Of a DNA stretch of 64,000 bases, positions 18,455 through 27,818 are shown piece after piece. The position numbers and the translations under genes were made by a program. The stretch covers positions 8,928,001 through 8,992,000 of the forward strand of contig NZ_CP108055.1 of assembly GCF_036174265.1 (NCBI RefSeq). The letters are read 5' to 3'. Numbering within the stretch: position 1 is the stretch's first letter; every line of letters starts with the position of its first letter. Source of the stretch: Streptomyces sp. NBC_00285. Lineage in GTDB: Bacteria > Actinomycetota > Actinomycetes > Streptomycetales > Streptomycetaceae. The notes under the pieces were generated by a model. It was given only the letters and a program-made list of their open reading frames with translations. It searched no databases and had not been told where the DNA came from.

Positions 18455-19048
18455 TCACCAGCCGGCGGACGGGCCCGTCAGCTCCCTGACCGCGGGACGG
18501 GCCGCGTCCAGCACCGTCATGAACCACGACGAGAAGATGTCCTTCGCGTGCCGCTCCGCCAGCTCGGCCGGGGTCACGAAGACGGTCGTGTCGACCTCCT
18601 CCGGGTCCGGAGCGAGCGGGGACTGCACCAGGCCGACGAACAGGTGGTTGTACTCCTGTTCGACCAGGCCCGAGTCCGGGTCCGGGTGGTTGTAGCGGAC
18701 CGTGCCCGCCTCGGCGAGCAGGGAGGGGGAGACGCCCAGCTCCTCGTGGGTGCGCCGGGCCGCCGCCGCGAAGGGCGCCTCGCCCGGGTAAGGGTGGCCG
18801 CAGCAGGTGTTGGACCACACACCGGGGGAGTGGTACTTGCCCAGCGCCCGCTGCTGGAGCAGCAACCGGCCCCGCTCGTCGAAGAGGAACACCGAGAAGG
18901 CGCGGTGCAGCTGCCCCGGCGGCTGGTGGGCGGCGAGCTTCTCCGCGGTGCCGATCGTCACACCGTGCTCGTCGACCAGTTCCAGCAGGATCGCGTTCGC
19001 GGTGCCGTTCGACGGAGTGTGCGTCGTGGTGGCAGGTGTGGTCGGCAT
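18455..19048 (-). CDS. idi: Isopentenyl-diphosphate delta-isomerase, type I
   Basis: Interconverts isopentenyl and dimethylallyl diphosphate, supplying both C5 units for isoprenoids. The 197-residue Nudix protein has the metal-site Cys segment WSNTCCGHPYPGE (about 79-91), the Nudix-like AARRTHEELG (about 96-105) and the YNHLFVG strand. The N-terminal 15 residues are Thr-rich and variable. I place the start at ATG 19048, 6-7 nt after an AAGGA box; ATG 19054 overlaps that box. It lies about 10 kb before the hopanoid operon, which carries ispG and dxs, so it likely feeds the same pool; it is on the opposite strand and separately regulated. Confidence 0.93.
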   Translation of the reverse strand: MPTTPATTTHTPSNGTANAILLELVDEHGVTIGTAEKLAAHQPPGQLHRAFSVFLFDERGRLLLQQRALGKYHSPGVWSNTCCGHPYPGEAPFAAAARRTHEELGVSPSLLAEAGTVRYNHPDPDSGLVEQEYNHLFVGLVQSPLAPDPEEVDTTVFVTPAELAERHAKDIFSSWFMTVLDAARPAVRELTGPSAGW

Positions 19049-19235
19049 ACCCATCCTTCACATCGGTTTTCGCGCCCCAAGTGTGCCGCAAGAATCGGGC
19101 ACCCCCGGCCAGTGATCGTGCCCGGCGCGGCGGCCGGGGAACCGCCCGGGGCGGGGCTGTGGGGTGGAGGACGCAAAGGTGAGCCGGATCGCTGCATTCC
19201 GTCAGAACGGGCGTTTCATGCGCCGTACACGCGTG

Positions 19236-20171
19236 TCAGTGGCACAGTCGCGCCTCGTGCTCCGCGTGCCCGACGGGCTCCAGCTGGAAGGTGCAGTGCT
19301 CCACGTCGAAGTGGTCGCCGAGGCAGCCCTGGAGCTCGTGCAGCATCTTCTCGTGACCGATCCCACTCAGGACGTCGGAGCGCACCACCACGTGCGCGGA
19401 CAGCACCGGCATGCCCGAGGTGATCGTCCAGGCGTGCAGGTCGTGGACGTCCTCCACGCCGTCCAGGGCGAGGATGTGGGTCCGTACCTCGGTCATGTCC
19501 ACGTCCCTGGGCGCCGCCTCCAGCAGGACGTCGAGGGTCTCGCGCAGCAGCTTGAAGGTGCGCGGCACGATCATCAGGCCGATCACCAGTGAGGCGATCG
19601 GGTCGGCGGCCTGCCAGCCCGTGGTCAGGATCACCGTCGCCGAGATCAGTACGGCGACCGAGCCCAGCGCGTCCGCCGCGACCTCCAGGAACGCCCCGCG
19701 CACGTTCAGGCTCTCCTTCTGGCCGCGCATCAGCAGGGTCAGGGAGATCATGTTCGCGACCAGGCCGATCGCGCCGAACACGATGGTCAGTCCGCCCTCG
19801 GTGGCGGTCGGCGTGATGAACCGCTGGATCGCCTCGTACAGGACGTAGCCGCCGACACCGAGCAGCAGCAGACAGTTCGCCAGGGCCGCCAGGATCTCGG
19901 CGCGGGCGAAACCGAAGGTGCGGTTGCCGGTCGCCGGGCGGTTCGCGAAGTGGATCGCCAGGAGTGCCATGCCGAGGCCCAGCGCGTCCGTCGCCATGTG
20001 CGCGGCGTCGGCGACCAGGGCGAGGGAGTCCGCGACGACCCCGCCGACGATCTCCACCACCATGACGGTGAGCGTGATCGACAGCGCCACCCGCAGCCTG
20101 CCGACGTACGCCGCGGTCGCCGTACCGCCGGCCGGGGCGTGTGAGTGCCCGTGATCGTGCCCTGCCCCCAT
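19236..20171 (-). CDS. Cation diffusion facilitator (CDF) metal exporter
   Basis: Inner-membrane divalent-cation/proton antiporter of 311 residues, expected to export Zn2+ or a similar ion. The N-terminus is His-rich (GAGHDHGHSH), six membrane helices span about 25-215, and the metal-site motifs are DAAHMATDA in helix 2 (about 54-62) and EVAADALGS in helix 5. The cytoplasmic C-terminal domain (about 220-311) has the usual VHDLHAWTI strand and His residues near the end. A strong AGGAGG box precedes ATG 20171. It is leftward like idi and galE, 187 nt upstream of idi. Metal specificity is not decided by sequence. Confidence 0.92.
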   Translation of the reverse strand: MGAGHDHGHSHAPAGGTATAAYVGRLRVALSITLTVMVVEIVGGVVADSLALVADAAHMATDALGLGMALLAIHFANRPATGNRTFGFARAEILAALANCLLLLGVGGYVLYEAIQRFITPTATEGGLTIVFGAIGLVANMISLTLLMRGQKESLNVRGAFLEVAADALGSVAVLISATVILTTGWQAADPIASLVIGLMIVPRTFKLLRETLDVLLEAAPRDVDMTEVRTHILALDGVEDVHDLHAWTITSGMPVLSAHVVVRSDVLSGIGHEKMLHELQGCLGDHFDVEHCTFQLEPVGHAEHEARLCH

Positions 20172-20314
20172 GGAAGCCGCCTCCTACGCGTCGACCCGGA
20201 ACGGCCCGCCCGGGATCACAGTGAACTACGGGCGGGGGGTACCGGGCAACGCGGCACTGAACACCGTTGTCATGTGCTCTGACCTGGGGAAACGAATCGC
20301 AGGTCAGGGGAGCC

Positions 20315-21283
20315 TCAGTTGTGGTGCAGCAGCCAGCCCCGCCAGGCGGAGTCGATCATCTCGCGCACCCCTCGCCGCGCGCTCCAGCCGAGCGCCTCGG
20401 CGGCCCGGACCGCCGAGGCCACCGACACGGGCGCGTCCCCGGGACGCCTCGGCTCGACGACGGGCGGGCGCCTGTCTCCGGTCACGTCCGCGATGACCGT
20501 GACCATCTCGCGCACGGAGACGCCCTCCCCTCGACCGATGTTGACCGTCAGGTCGCCGCTCAGGTCGCCTTCGGACAGCCGCCGGGCCGCCGCGAGGTGG
20601 GCCTCGGCCAGGTCGGACACATGGATGTAGTCACGGATGCAGGTGCCGTCCGGCGTCGGGTAGTCGTCGCCGAAGATCCGCGGGGCCTGGTCGCGGGTGA
20701 GCCGGTCGAAGACCATCGGGACGATGTTGAAGACCCCGGTGTCCGCGAGTTCCGGCGCGGCGGCCCCGGCGACGTTGAAATAGCGCAGGCAGACGGTGGA
20801 GATTCCGTGCGCCTGCCCGGCCGCCCGCACCAGCCACTCCCCGGCGAGCTTCGTCTCGCCGTAGGGGTTCACCGGCGCGCACGGCGTCTCCTCCGTGATC
20901 AGTTCCGCATCCGGGTTGCCGTAGACGGCCGCCGACGAGGAGAAGAGGAAGCGGGAGACGCCCGCCTCCGCGACGGCCTCCAGGAGGGTCGCGAGACCGC
21001 CGACGTTCTCCTGGTAGTAGCGGGCCGGCTGCGCCACCGACTCGGCTACCTGCTTGCGCGCCGCGAGATGCACCACACCCGTCACCGCGTGTTCGGCCAG
21101 CACCCGCTTCAGCAGGCCGCCGTCGAGCGAGGAGCCGCGGACCAGCGGCACGTCTGCGGGGAGCCGGGCGGGCACGCCCGCCGACAGGTCGTCCAGGACG
21201 AGCACTCGCTCCCCGGCCCCCGTCATGGCCCGCGCCACATGCGCCCCTATGTACCCGGCACCGCCGGTGATCAGCCACGTCAT
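20315..21283 (-). CDS. galE: UDP-glucose 4-epimerase
   Basis: NAD-dependent SDR-family epimerase that interconverts UDP-glucose and UDP-galactose (or their N-acetyl forms). The 322-residue protein has the Rossmann signature GGAGYIG (7-13), the Ser/Thr segment SSSAAVYGNP (about 115-124), the catalytic YGETK (Tyr about 140, Lys 144) and RYFNVAGA in the substrate region. It is divergent from the phosphotransferase-led cell-surface cluster beginning at 21562. UDP-galactose could feed the GT2 enzyme of that cluster, but this link rests on position only. Confidence 0.92.
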   Translation of the reverse strand: MTWLITGGAGYIGAHVARAMTGAGERVLVLDDLSAGVPARLPADVPLVRGSSLDGGLLKRVLAEHAVTGVVHLAARKQVAESVAQPARYYQENVGGLATLLEAVAEAGVSRFLFSSSAAVYGNPDAELITEETPCAPVNPYGETKLAGEWLVRAAGQAHGISTVCLRYFNVAGAAAPELADTGVFNIVPMVFDRLTRDQAPRIFGDDYPTPDGTCIRDYIHVSDLAEAHLAAARRLSEGDLSGDLTVNIGRGEGVSVREMVTVIADVTGDRRPPVVEPRRPGDAPVSVASAVRAAEALGWSARRGVREMIDSAWRGWLLHHN

Positions 21284-21561
21284 GGTCGCCCACCCTATGC
21301 CGACGCTCCGAGGCGCCTCACGGTGTCCCGGATGTCCGCTCTGCGGGGCACGGTTTGTGGGCGGGGGCCCGGATCACCGATGATGATCGCGGCAAAGGCC
21401 GGGGGAGACGGTGTTGATCGGCCCGTGAACGGGCGGTGAACGCAGCCTTCTTGGCATCCGATAGCCTCTGCCGACATGCCGCCCGCCTGGTGTTCCCAAG
21501 GGGCGCCCCCATCATGCACATGACCGGCGCCCGCGCGTCGGCACCCAGGGAGTGAGTTCGG

Positions 21562-23355
21562 TTGTCGACCGCCATCCTCACCGGTCAGCCGGTCCCCGGA
21601 TCGTCGATCGAGGGTGATCTGCGGTCCCTCGGCTTCGACGTGAAGGTCGCCGTGGACGCCGCCGACGCCGAGCGCATGGTCGCCGAGGCGCCCTGCGACC
21701 AGCGCGTCAGCCTCGTCGACGCCCGCTTCGTCGGCCACGTGCACTCCCTGCGCCTGGGCCTCACCGACCCCCGCTTCCCGCTCGCCGCACTGCCCGGCGC
21801 CGTCACCGCGCAGCCCGACGGCCGCGTGCCCCTCACCCGGGCGCTGGCCCGCGAGAACTCCGCGGGCGGCGGCACGGCGGTGGCCGTGAACAGCGTGCCC
21901 GACCGTGTCGTCACCGCGCTGGCCGACGACGGCGCCGACGTGTACCGCCCCGAACTCGGCAGCCTGGTCGCCGCCGTCCCCGCCGACCCGCAGGCCCGCA
22001 ACGAGGCACGGCAGGCCGTCGCGGACGTCGACGACGAGGCCGTACGCCTGAAGTCGGCCGTGAAGTCCCGTGACGGCTTCTTCACCACCCACTTCATCAG
22101 CCCGTACTCCCGCTACATCGCCCGCTGGTGCGCCCGCCGCGGTCTGACCCCGAACCAGGTCACCACCGCCTCCCTGATCACCGCGCTGGTCGCGGCGACC
22201 TGCGCCGCCACCGGCACCAGGCCCGGCTTCATCGCCGCCGGCCTCCTGCTCATCGCGTCCTTCGTGCTGGACTGCGTGGACGGCCAGATCGCCCGCTACG
22301 CCCTGCAGTACTCCACGCTCGGTGCCTGGCTCGACGCCACCTTCGACCGGGCCAAGGAGTACGCCTACTACGCGGGCCTCGCCCTCGGAGCGGCCCGCGG
22401 CGGCGATGACGTCTGGGCCCTCGCCCTCGGTGCGATGGTCCTCCAGACCTGCCGCCACGTCGTCGACTTCGCCTTCAACGAGGCCAACCACGACGCCACC
22501 GCCAACACCAGCCCCACGGCCGCCCTTTCGGGCAAGCTCGACAGCGTCGGCTGGACGGTGTGGGTCCGGCGGATGATCGTCCTGCCGATCGGAGAGCGCT
22601 GGGCGATGATCGCCGTGCTCACGGCGGTCACGACGCCCCGGATCACCTTCTACGCCCTTCTCGTCGGGTGCGCCTTCGCGGCGACGTACACCACGGCGGG
22701 CCGGGTGCTGCGGTCGCTGACCCGCAAGGCACAGCGCACGGACCGGGCGGCGCAGGCGCAGGCGCTGGCGGATCTGGCGGACAACGGACCGCTGGCCGGA
22801 CTGCTGGCACGTGTCTCGCGGGCCCCTCTCGGAGGCCCGCTCGTGGCGGCGCTGGGCGGCACGGTGATCCTGGCCGTCGCCCTCTTCTCCGGCGTCACCT
22901 GGGCGCCCGTCGCGGGTGCCGTCGTCTACGCGGACGCCGCCGGTCAGGCCCTGTACCGCCCCCTCAAGGGCGCCCTCGACTGGCTCGTCCCCCCGCTCTT
23001 CCGCGCCGCCGAATACGGCACCGTGCTGATCCTCGCGGCCCGAGCGGACGTGAACGGAGCCCTTCCTGCGGCTTTCGGGCTGGTGGCCGCGGTCGCCTAC
23101 CATCACTACGACACGGTGTACCGCATCCGCGGCAACGCCGGAGCGCCCCCGGCCTGGCTGGTGCGCGCCATCGGAGGGCACGAAGGACGGACGCTGCTCG
23201 TCACCGTCCTGGCCGTCCTCCTCACCGCTTCGCAGTTCACGGTCGCGCTCACGGTCCTCGCCGTGGCCGTCGCCCTGCTGGTGCTCGTCGAGAGCATCCG
23301 CTTCTGGGTGTCCTCCGGGGCGCCCGCCGTACACGATGAAGGAGAACCCGCATGA
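21562..23355 (+). CDS. CDP-alcohol phosphatidyltransferase-family membrane protein with DUF5941
   Basis: A 597-residue membrane enzyme that should transfer an alcohol phosphate from a CDP-activated donor. Residues 1-170 form a soluble domain of unknown role. The CDP-alcohol phosphotransferase core (about 185-380) has the full signature: DCVDGQIAR, eight residues, then GAWLDATFD, so all four metal/catalytic Asp are present. The C-terminal part (about 390-597) has several more helices and corresponds, from memory, to DUF5941. Start is TTG 21562, with AGGGAG 9 nt upstream. The last 4 nt overlap the start of the nucleotidyltransferase gene (ATGA), indicating coupled translation. Donor and acceptor are unknown; see the cluster finding. 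Confidence 0.85.
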   Translation: MSTAILTGQPVPGSSIEGDLRSLGFDVKVAVDAADAERMVAEAPCDQRVSLVDARFVGHVHSLRLGLTDPRFPLAALPGAVTAQPDGRVPLTRALARENSAGGGTAVAVNSVPDRVVTALADDGADVYRPELGSLVAAVPADPQARNEARQAVADVDDEAVRLKSAVKSRDGFFTTHFISPYSRYIARWCARRGLTPNQVTTASLITALVAATCAATGTRPGFIAAGLLLIASFVLDCVDGQIARYALQYSTLGAWLDATFDRAKEYAYYAGLALGAARGGDDVWALALGAMVLQTCRHVVDFAFNEANHDATANTSPTAALSGKLDSVGWTVWVRRMIVLPIGERWAMIAVLTAVTTPRITFYALLVGCAFAATYTTAGRVLRSLTRKAQRTDRAAQAQALADLADNGPLAGLLARVSRAPLGGPLVAALGGTVILAVALFSGVTWAPVAGAVVYADAAGQALYRPLKGALDWLVPPLFRAAEYGTVLILAARADVNGALPAAFGLVAAVAYHHYDTVYRIRGNAGAPPAWLVRAIGGHEGRTLLVTVLAVLLTASQFTVALTVLAVAVALLVLVESIRFWVSSGAPAVHDEGEPA

Positions 23356-24104
23356 TCGGCCTTGTGCTGGCGGCCGGCGCCGGACGCCGTCTGCGCCCCT
23401 ACACCGACAGCCTGCCCAAGGCTCTGGTGCCGGTGGGCCCCGCGGGCATAGAGGGCGAACCGACGGTTCTCGACCTCACCCTCGCCAACTTCGCGGAGAT
23501 CGGGCTGACCGAGGTCGCGATCATCGTCGGCTACCGCAAGGAGGCCGTGTACGACCGCAAGGCGGCCCTCGAGGAGAAGTACGGCCTCAAGCTCACCCTC
23601 ATCGACAACGACAAGGCCGAGGAGTGGAACAACGCCTACTCCCTGTGGTGCGGCCGTGACGCCCTCAAGGACGGCGTGATCCTCGCCAACGGCGACACCG
23701 TGCACCCGGTCTCCGTCGAGCGGACGCTGCTCGCCGCGCGCGGTGAGGGCAGGCGGATCATCCTCGCCCTGGACACCGTGAAGTCGCTGGCCGACGAGGA
23801 GATGAAGGTCGTCGTCGACGCCGAGAAGGGCATGACGAAGATCACCAAGCTGATGGACCCGGCCGAGGCGACCGGTGAGTACATCGGGGTCACCCTCATC
23901 GAGGGCGACGCCACCGCCGAGCTGGCCGACGCGCTCAAGACGGTGTGGGAGACCGACCCGCAGCAGTTCTACGAGCACGGCTACCAGGAGCTCGTGAACC
24001 GCGGCTTCCGGATCGACGTGGCCCCGATCGGCGACGTCAAGTGGGTCGAGATCGACAACCACGAGGATCTGGCCAAGGGGCGGGAGATCGCATGCCTGTA
24101 CTGA
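23352..24104 (+). CDS. Sugar-/alcohol-phosphate nucleotidyltransferase
   Basis: NTP-transferase fold enzyme of 250 residues, probably activating a phosphorylated alcohol or sugar as a CDP (or other NDP) derivative. The nucleotide loop is LVLAAGAGRRLRP and the following Lys in SLPKAL (about 20-25). The metal-binding Asp is in LANGDTVHP (about 113-121), and EIDNHEDLAKG closes the fold near the C-terminus. The general look is that of phosphocholine or inositol-phosphate cytidylyltransferases rather than glucose-1-phosphate enzymes. It overlaps the upstream phosphotransferase gene by 4 nt and the downstream dehydrogenase gene by 13 nt. Together with both CDP-alcohol phosphotransferases, a CTP-using role is the best guess. 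Confidence 0.83.
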   Translation: MIGLVLAAGAGRRLRPYTDSLPKALVPVGPAGIEGEPTVLDLTLANFAEIGLTEVAIIVGYRKEAVYDRKAALEEKYGLKLTLIDNDKAEEWNNAYSLWCGRDALKDGVILANGDTVHPVSVERTLLAARGEGRRIILALDTVKSLADEEMKVVVDAEKGMTKITKLMDPAEATGEYIGVTLIEGDATAELADALKTVWETDPQQFYEHGYQELVNRGFRIDVAPIGDVKWVEIDNHEDLAKGREIACLY

Positions 24105-25153
24105 CCCGGCTGATTCCCTCGCCGGTCGTCGTGGACATCCGCCCGGGTGCCCTCGACGACCTGGCCGGTGTGCTCGCCGACCAGCGCATCTCGCACTCCG
24201 GCCGGCTCGCGGTCGCCGTCAGCGGCGGCTCCGGCGCCCGGCTGCGCGCGCGCCTCGAACCGAGCCTGCCCGGCGCCACCTGGTACGAGGTCGGCGGCGG
24301 CACACTCGACGACGCGATCCAACTGGCGGGTGACATGAAGGCCGGTCACTACGACGCGGTCGTGGGTCTCGGCGGCGGCAAGATCATCGACTGTGCCAAG
24401 TTCGCCGCTGCGCGCATCGGCCTGCCGCTGGTCGCCGTACCGACGAACCTCGCGCACGACGGCCTGTGTTCGCCGGTCGCCACCCTCGACAACGACGCGG
24501 GGCGCGGCTCCTACGGCGTGCCGAACCCGATCGCGGTCGTCATCGACCTCGACGTGATCCGCGAGGCACCGGTCCGCTTCGTGCGGGCGGGCATCGGGGA
24601 CGCGATCTCCAACATCTCCGCGATCGCGGACTGGGAGCTCGCGAACCGCGTCAAGGGCGAGAAGATCGACGGTCTGGCCGCGGCCATGGCCCGACAGGCG
24701 GGCGAGGCCGTCCTACGGCATCCCGGCGGGGTCGGCGACAACGCCTTCCTCCAGGTGCTCGCAGAGGCGCTCGTGCTCAGCGGGATCGCCATGTCGGTGT
24801 CGGGCGACTCACGCCCGTCCTCCGGCGCCTGCCACGAGATCAACCACGCCTTCGACGTGCTCTATCCCAAGCGCGCTGCCGCCCACGGCGAACAGTGCGG
24901 GCTGGGCGCGGCCTTCGCGATGTACCTGCGCGGAGCCCACGAGGAGTCGGCCTACATGGCCGAGGTGCTGCGCCGGCACGGACTGCCGGTGCTGCCGGAG
25001 GAGATCGGCTTCACGCCCGCGGAGTTCGTCCGTGTCGTGGAGTTCGCTCCGGAGACCCGCCCCGGCCGCTACACCATCCTCGAACACCTCGACCTCACGA
25101 CCGACCAGATCAAGGACATCTACACCGACTATGTCAAGGCCATCGGTAGCTGA
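24092..25153 (+). CDS. sn-Glycerol-1-phosphate dehydrogenase-like enzyme
   Basis: Iron-containing alcohol-dehydrogenase-fold protein of 353 residues most like G1P dehydrogenases (EgsA/AraM), which reduce dihydroxyacetone phosphate to sn-glycerol-1-phosphate. The NAD(P) loop is VGLGGGKIIDCAK (about 91-103). All three metal ligands of the G1PDH type are visible: Asp in PTNLAHDGLCS (about 114-124), His in GACHEINHAFD (about 245-255) and His in AAAHGEQCG (about 262-270). Start is ATG 24092, overlapping the nucleotidyltransferase gene by 13 nt; the next gene begins 23 nt before its stop. In context it could supply G1P for cytidylylation by its neighbour. That chain is inference. Confidence 0.83.
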   Translation: MPVLTRLIPSPVVVDIRPGALDDLAGVLADQRISHSGRLAVAVSGGSGARLRARLEPSLPGATWYEVGGGTLDDAIQLAGDMKAGHYDAVVGLGGGKIIDCAKFAAARIGLPLVAVPTNLAHDGLCSPVATLDNDAGRGSYGVPNPIAVVIDLDVIREAPVRFVRAGIGDAISNISAIADWELANRVKGEKIDGLAAAMARQAGEAVLRHPGGVGDNAFLQVLAEALVLSGIAMSVSGDSRPSSGACHEINHAFDVLYPKRAAAHGEQCGLGAAFAMYLRGAHEESAYMAEVLRRHGLPVLPEEIGFTPAEFVRVVEFAPETRPGRYTILEHLDLTTDQIKDIYTDYVKAIGS

Positions 25154-25910
25154 ACTCCGTCCGGTCGTCCACCCCGCAGGGGTCAAGGACCGGCGCAGCG
25201 GTGAGCACTGGATGGGACGCCTCTACATGCGTGAGGTGTCCCTGCGGGTGGACCGCTACCTGGTGAACACCAGGGTCACGCCCAACCAGCTCACGTACCT
25301 GATGACCGTCTTCGGCGTCCTCGCGGCCCCGGCGCTCCTGGTACCGGGGATCCCGGGCGCCGTGCTCGGCGTGGTGTGCGTCCAGATGTACCTGCTGCTG
25401 GACTGCGTCGACGGCGAGATCGCGCGCTGGAAGAAGCAGTACTCGCTGAACGGCATCTACCTCGACCGGGTCGGCGCCTACCTGACCGACGCGGCCGTGC
25501 TCGTCGGCTTCGGACTGCGCGCCGCCGACCTGTTCGGCAGCGGCCGTATCGACTGGCTGTGGGCCTTCCTCGGCACCCTGGCCGCCCTCGGCGCGATCCT
25601 CATCAAGGCCGAGACCGACCTCGTCGGCGTCGCCCGCCACCAGACCGGCAAGCCCCCCGTGCAGGAGGCCGCCGCCGAGATGCGCTCCTCCGGCATGGCT
25701 CTGGCCCGCAAGGCCGCCGCCATGCTGAAGTTCCACCGGCTGATCCTCGGCATCGAGGCGTCCCTGGTGATCCTGGTGCTGGCGATCGTGGACAACGTTC
25801 GCGACGACCTCTTCTTCTCCCGGCTCGGCGTCGCCGTGATGGCCGGCATCGCGCTCCTGCAGACCCTTCTGCACCTCGTCTCCATCCTCGCCTCCAGCAG
25901 GCTGAAGTGA
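25131..25910 (+). CDS. CDP-alcohol phosphotransferase-family membrane protein with altered active-site motif
   Basis: A 259-residue membrane protein of the CDP-alcohol phosphatidyltransferase family with about six helices. The signature starts well, DCVDGEIAR plus eight residues and GIYLD, but the fourth Asp expected three residues later is Ala (RVGAY); the next Asp is four residues further on. In this family the fourth Asp is the proposed catalytic base, so the protein may have changed chemistry or be inactive. The start is ATG 25131 (MSRPSVAELRP), overlapping the dehydrogenase gene by 23 nt. The region around 170-200 contains a hydrophilic cytoplasmic loop. It is followed by the GT2 gene with a 4-nt GTGA overlap. 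Confidence 0.83.
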   Translation: MSRPSVAELRPVVHPAGVKDRRSGEHWMGRLYMREVSLRVDRYLVNTRVTPNQLTYLMTVFGVLAAPALLVPGIPGAVLGVVCVQMYLLLDCVDGEIARWKKQYSLNGIYLDRVGAYLTDAAVLVGFGLRAADLFGSGRIDWLWAFLGTLAALGAILIKAETDLVGVARHQTGKPPVQEAAAEMRSSGMALARKAAAMLKFHRLILGIEASLVILVLAIVDNVRDDLFFSRLGVAVMAGIALLQTLLHLVSILASSRLK

Positions 25911-26791
25911 GCACCGGCATGAAGGTCGGCGCGGTGATCATCACCATGGGCAACCGCCCCGAGGAACTGCGCGCCCTGATCGACTCGGTCGCCAAGCAGG
26001 ACGGCGACCCGGTCGAGGTGGTCGTCGTCGGCAACGGCTCGCCCGTCCCGGACGTCCCCGACGGTGTCCGGACGATCGAGCTGCCCGAGAACCTCGGCAT
26101 CCCCGGCGGCCGCAACGTCGGCATCGAGGCCTTCGGTCCCAGCGGCCGTGACGTCGACATACTGCTCTTCCTCGACGACGACGGCCTCCTGGCCACCCAC
26201 GACACCGCCGAGCTGTGCCGCCGGACGTTCACCGAGGACCCGAAGCTCGGCATCGTCAGCTTCCGCATCGCGGACCCGGAGACCGGCATCACTCAGCGTC
26301 GGCACGTCCCGAGGCTGCGTGCCGCCGACCCGATGCGCTCCTCCCGGGTCACCACCTTCCTCGGCGGCGCCAACGCCGTACGCACGCAGGTCTTCGCCGA
26401 AGTGGGCGGCCTCCCGGACGAGTTCTTCTACGCCCACGAGGAAACCGACCTGGCATGGCGGGCTCTCGACGCGGGCTGGATGATCGACTACCGGTCCGAC
26501 ATGGTGCTGTACCACCCCACGACCGCGCCCTCGCGGCACGCGGTCTATCACCGCATGGTCGCCCGCAACCGCGTCTGGCTCGCCCGCCGCAACCTCCCCG
26601 CGCCGCTCGTCCCGGTCTACCTCGGCGTCTGGCTGCTGCTCACGCTTGTGCGCCGCCCCTCCCGGCCGGCCCTCAAGGCCTGGTTCGGAGGGTTCCGGGA
26701 AGGCTGGAGCACACCGTGCGGCCCGCGCCGGCCCATGAAGTGGCGTACGGTGTGGCGGCTCACCCGACTGGGCCGGCCTCCTGTGATCTGA
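25907..26791 (+). CDS. Family 2 glycosyltransferase
   Basis: GT-A fold sugar transferase of 294 residues, cytoplasmic or membrane-associated. Residues 5-15 form the first nucleotide-binding strand (VGAVIITMGNR). GIPGGRNVGIEAFG (about 63-76) is the conserved loop before the metal motif, and LLFLDDDGLL (about 86-95) carries the DxD. EVGGLPDEFFYAHEETDLAWR (about 165-185) contains the ED motif of the catalytic base. A hydrophobic segment near 235-255 (VPVYLGVWLLLTLV) may anchor it to the membrane. It is translationally coupled to the upstream phosphotransferase and precedes the ABC exporter, so it probably decorates or extends the exported polymer. Confidence 0.9.
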   Translation: MSTGMKVGAVIITMGNRPEELRALIDSVAKQDGDPVEVVVVGNGSPVPDVPDGVRTIELPENLGIPGGRNVGIEAFGPSGRDVDILLFLDDDGLLATHDTAELCRRTFTEDPKLGIVSFRIADPETGITQRRHVPRLRAADPMRSSRVTTFLGGANAVRTQVFAEVGGLPDEFFYAHEETDLAWRALDAGWMIDYRSDMVLYHPTTAPSRHAVYHRMVARNRVWLARRNLPAPLVPVYLGVWLLLTLVRRPSRPALKAWFGGFREGWSTPCGPRRPMKWRTVWRLTRLGRPPVI

Positions 26792-26888
26792 CAAGCTCGT
26801 CCCTGAGAGCACCCGGGCCGCACCGCGGCCCCACACCCGTGCCCTGCCTGCACAGGCCGCGCATCTCGAAGACGAAAGACACCCACCA

Positions 26889-27818
26889 TTGAGTGAGACA
26901 ACGCACGACGGCAAGGTCGCGACCAGCGTGTCCGCGTCGCCCGCCCAGGGCCCGACGGCCGCGCAGCTCGCCGAGCGGCACGGACTGTCCGTGAGCGGCG
27001 CCCGGCCCTCGCTCGTCGCATACGTACGCCAGCTCTGGGCCCGGCGTCACTTCATCCTCGCGTTCTCGCGGGCGAAGCTGACCGCCCAGTACAGCCAGGC
27101 CAAGCTCGGCCAGCTGTGGCAGGTGGCGACCCCGCTGCTGAACGCCGCCGTGTACTTCTTCATCTTCGGCGTCATCCTGAACGCCAGCCGGGGCATGTCG
27201 AAGGACGTGTACATCCCGTTCCTCGTGACGGGTGTCTTCGTGTTCACCTTCACGCAGAGCTCGGTCATGGCGGGCGTGCGCGCCATCTCCGGCAACCTCG
27301 GCCTCGTCCGCGCGCTGCACTTCCCGCGCGCCTCGCTGCCGATCTCCTTCGCGCTCCAGCAGCTCCAGCAGCTGCTGTTCTCGATGGTCGTGCTGTTCGC
27401 CGTGGCCATCGGCTTCGGCCACTACCCCGACCTGTCCTGGGCGCTCATCGTCCCGGTGCTGGCCCTGCAGTTCCTCTTCAACACCGGCCTGGCGCTGATC
27501 ATGGCCCGCGCGGGTGCCAAGACGCCCGACCTGGCACAGCTCATGCCGTTCGTGATGCGTACCTGGATGTACGCCTCCGGCGTGATGTTCTCGATCCCGA
27601 TCATGCTGGCCGACAAGCCGCAGTGGGTCGCCACGGTTCTCCAGTGGAACCCGGCGGCCCTCTACATGGACCTGATGCGCTTCGCGCTCATCGACGAGTA
27701 CGGCGCCGAGAACCTGCCCGACCACGTCTGGGCGGCCGCGGTCGGCTGGGCGGCGCTCTTCGCGCTCGGTGGCTTCGTGTACTTCTGGAAGGCTGAGGAG
27801 AGGTACGGCCGTGGCTGA
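26889..27818 (+). CDS. ABC-2 type polysaccharide/teichoic acid export permease
   Basis: Membrane component of a two-gene exporter of the TagG/Wzm type. The 309-residue protein has a hydrophilic N-terminus (about 1-45), then an amphipathic region and six helices, with LTAQYSQAKLGQLWQVATPLL just before the first membrane span, a hallmark of this family. The start appears to be TTG 26889 (MSETTHDG-). About 97 nt separate it from the GT2 gene, so a secondary promoter is possible. The next gene, the ATPase subunit, starts inside its last codons. Substrate is probably the glycopolymer made by the preceding five genes. Confidence 0.9.
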   Translation: MSETTHDGKVATSVSASPAQGPTAAQLAERHGLSVSGARPSLVAYVRQLWARRHFILAFSRAKLTAQYSQAKLGQLWQVATPLLNAAVYFFIFGVILNASRGMSKDVYIPFLVTGVFVFTFTQSSVMAGVRAISGNLGLVRALHFPRASLPISFALQQLQQLLFSMVVLFAVAIGFGHYPDLSWALIVPVLALQFLFNTGLALIMARAGAKTPDLAQLMPFVMRTWMYASGVMFSIPIMLADKPQWVATVLQWNPAALYMDLMRFALIDEYGAENLPDHVWAAAVGWAALFALGGFVYFWKAEERYGRG

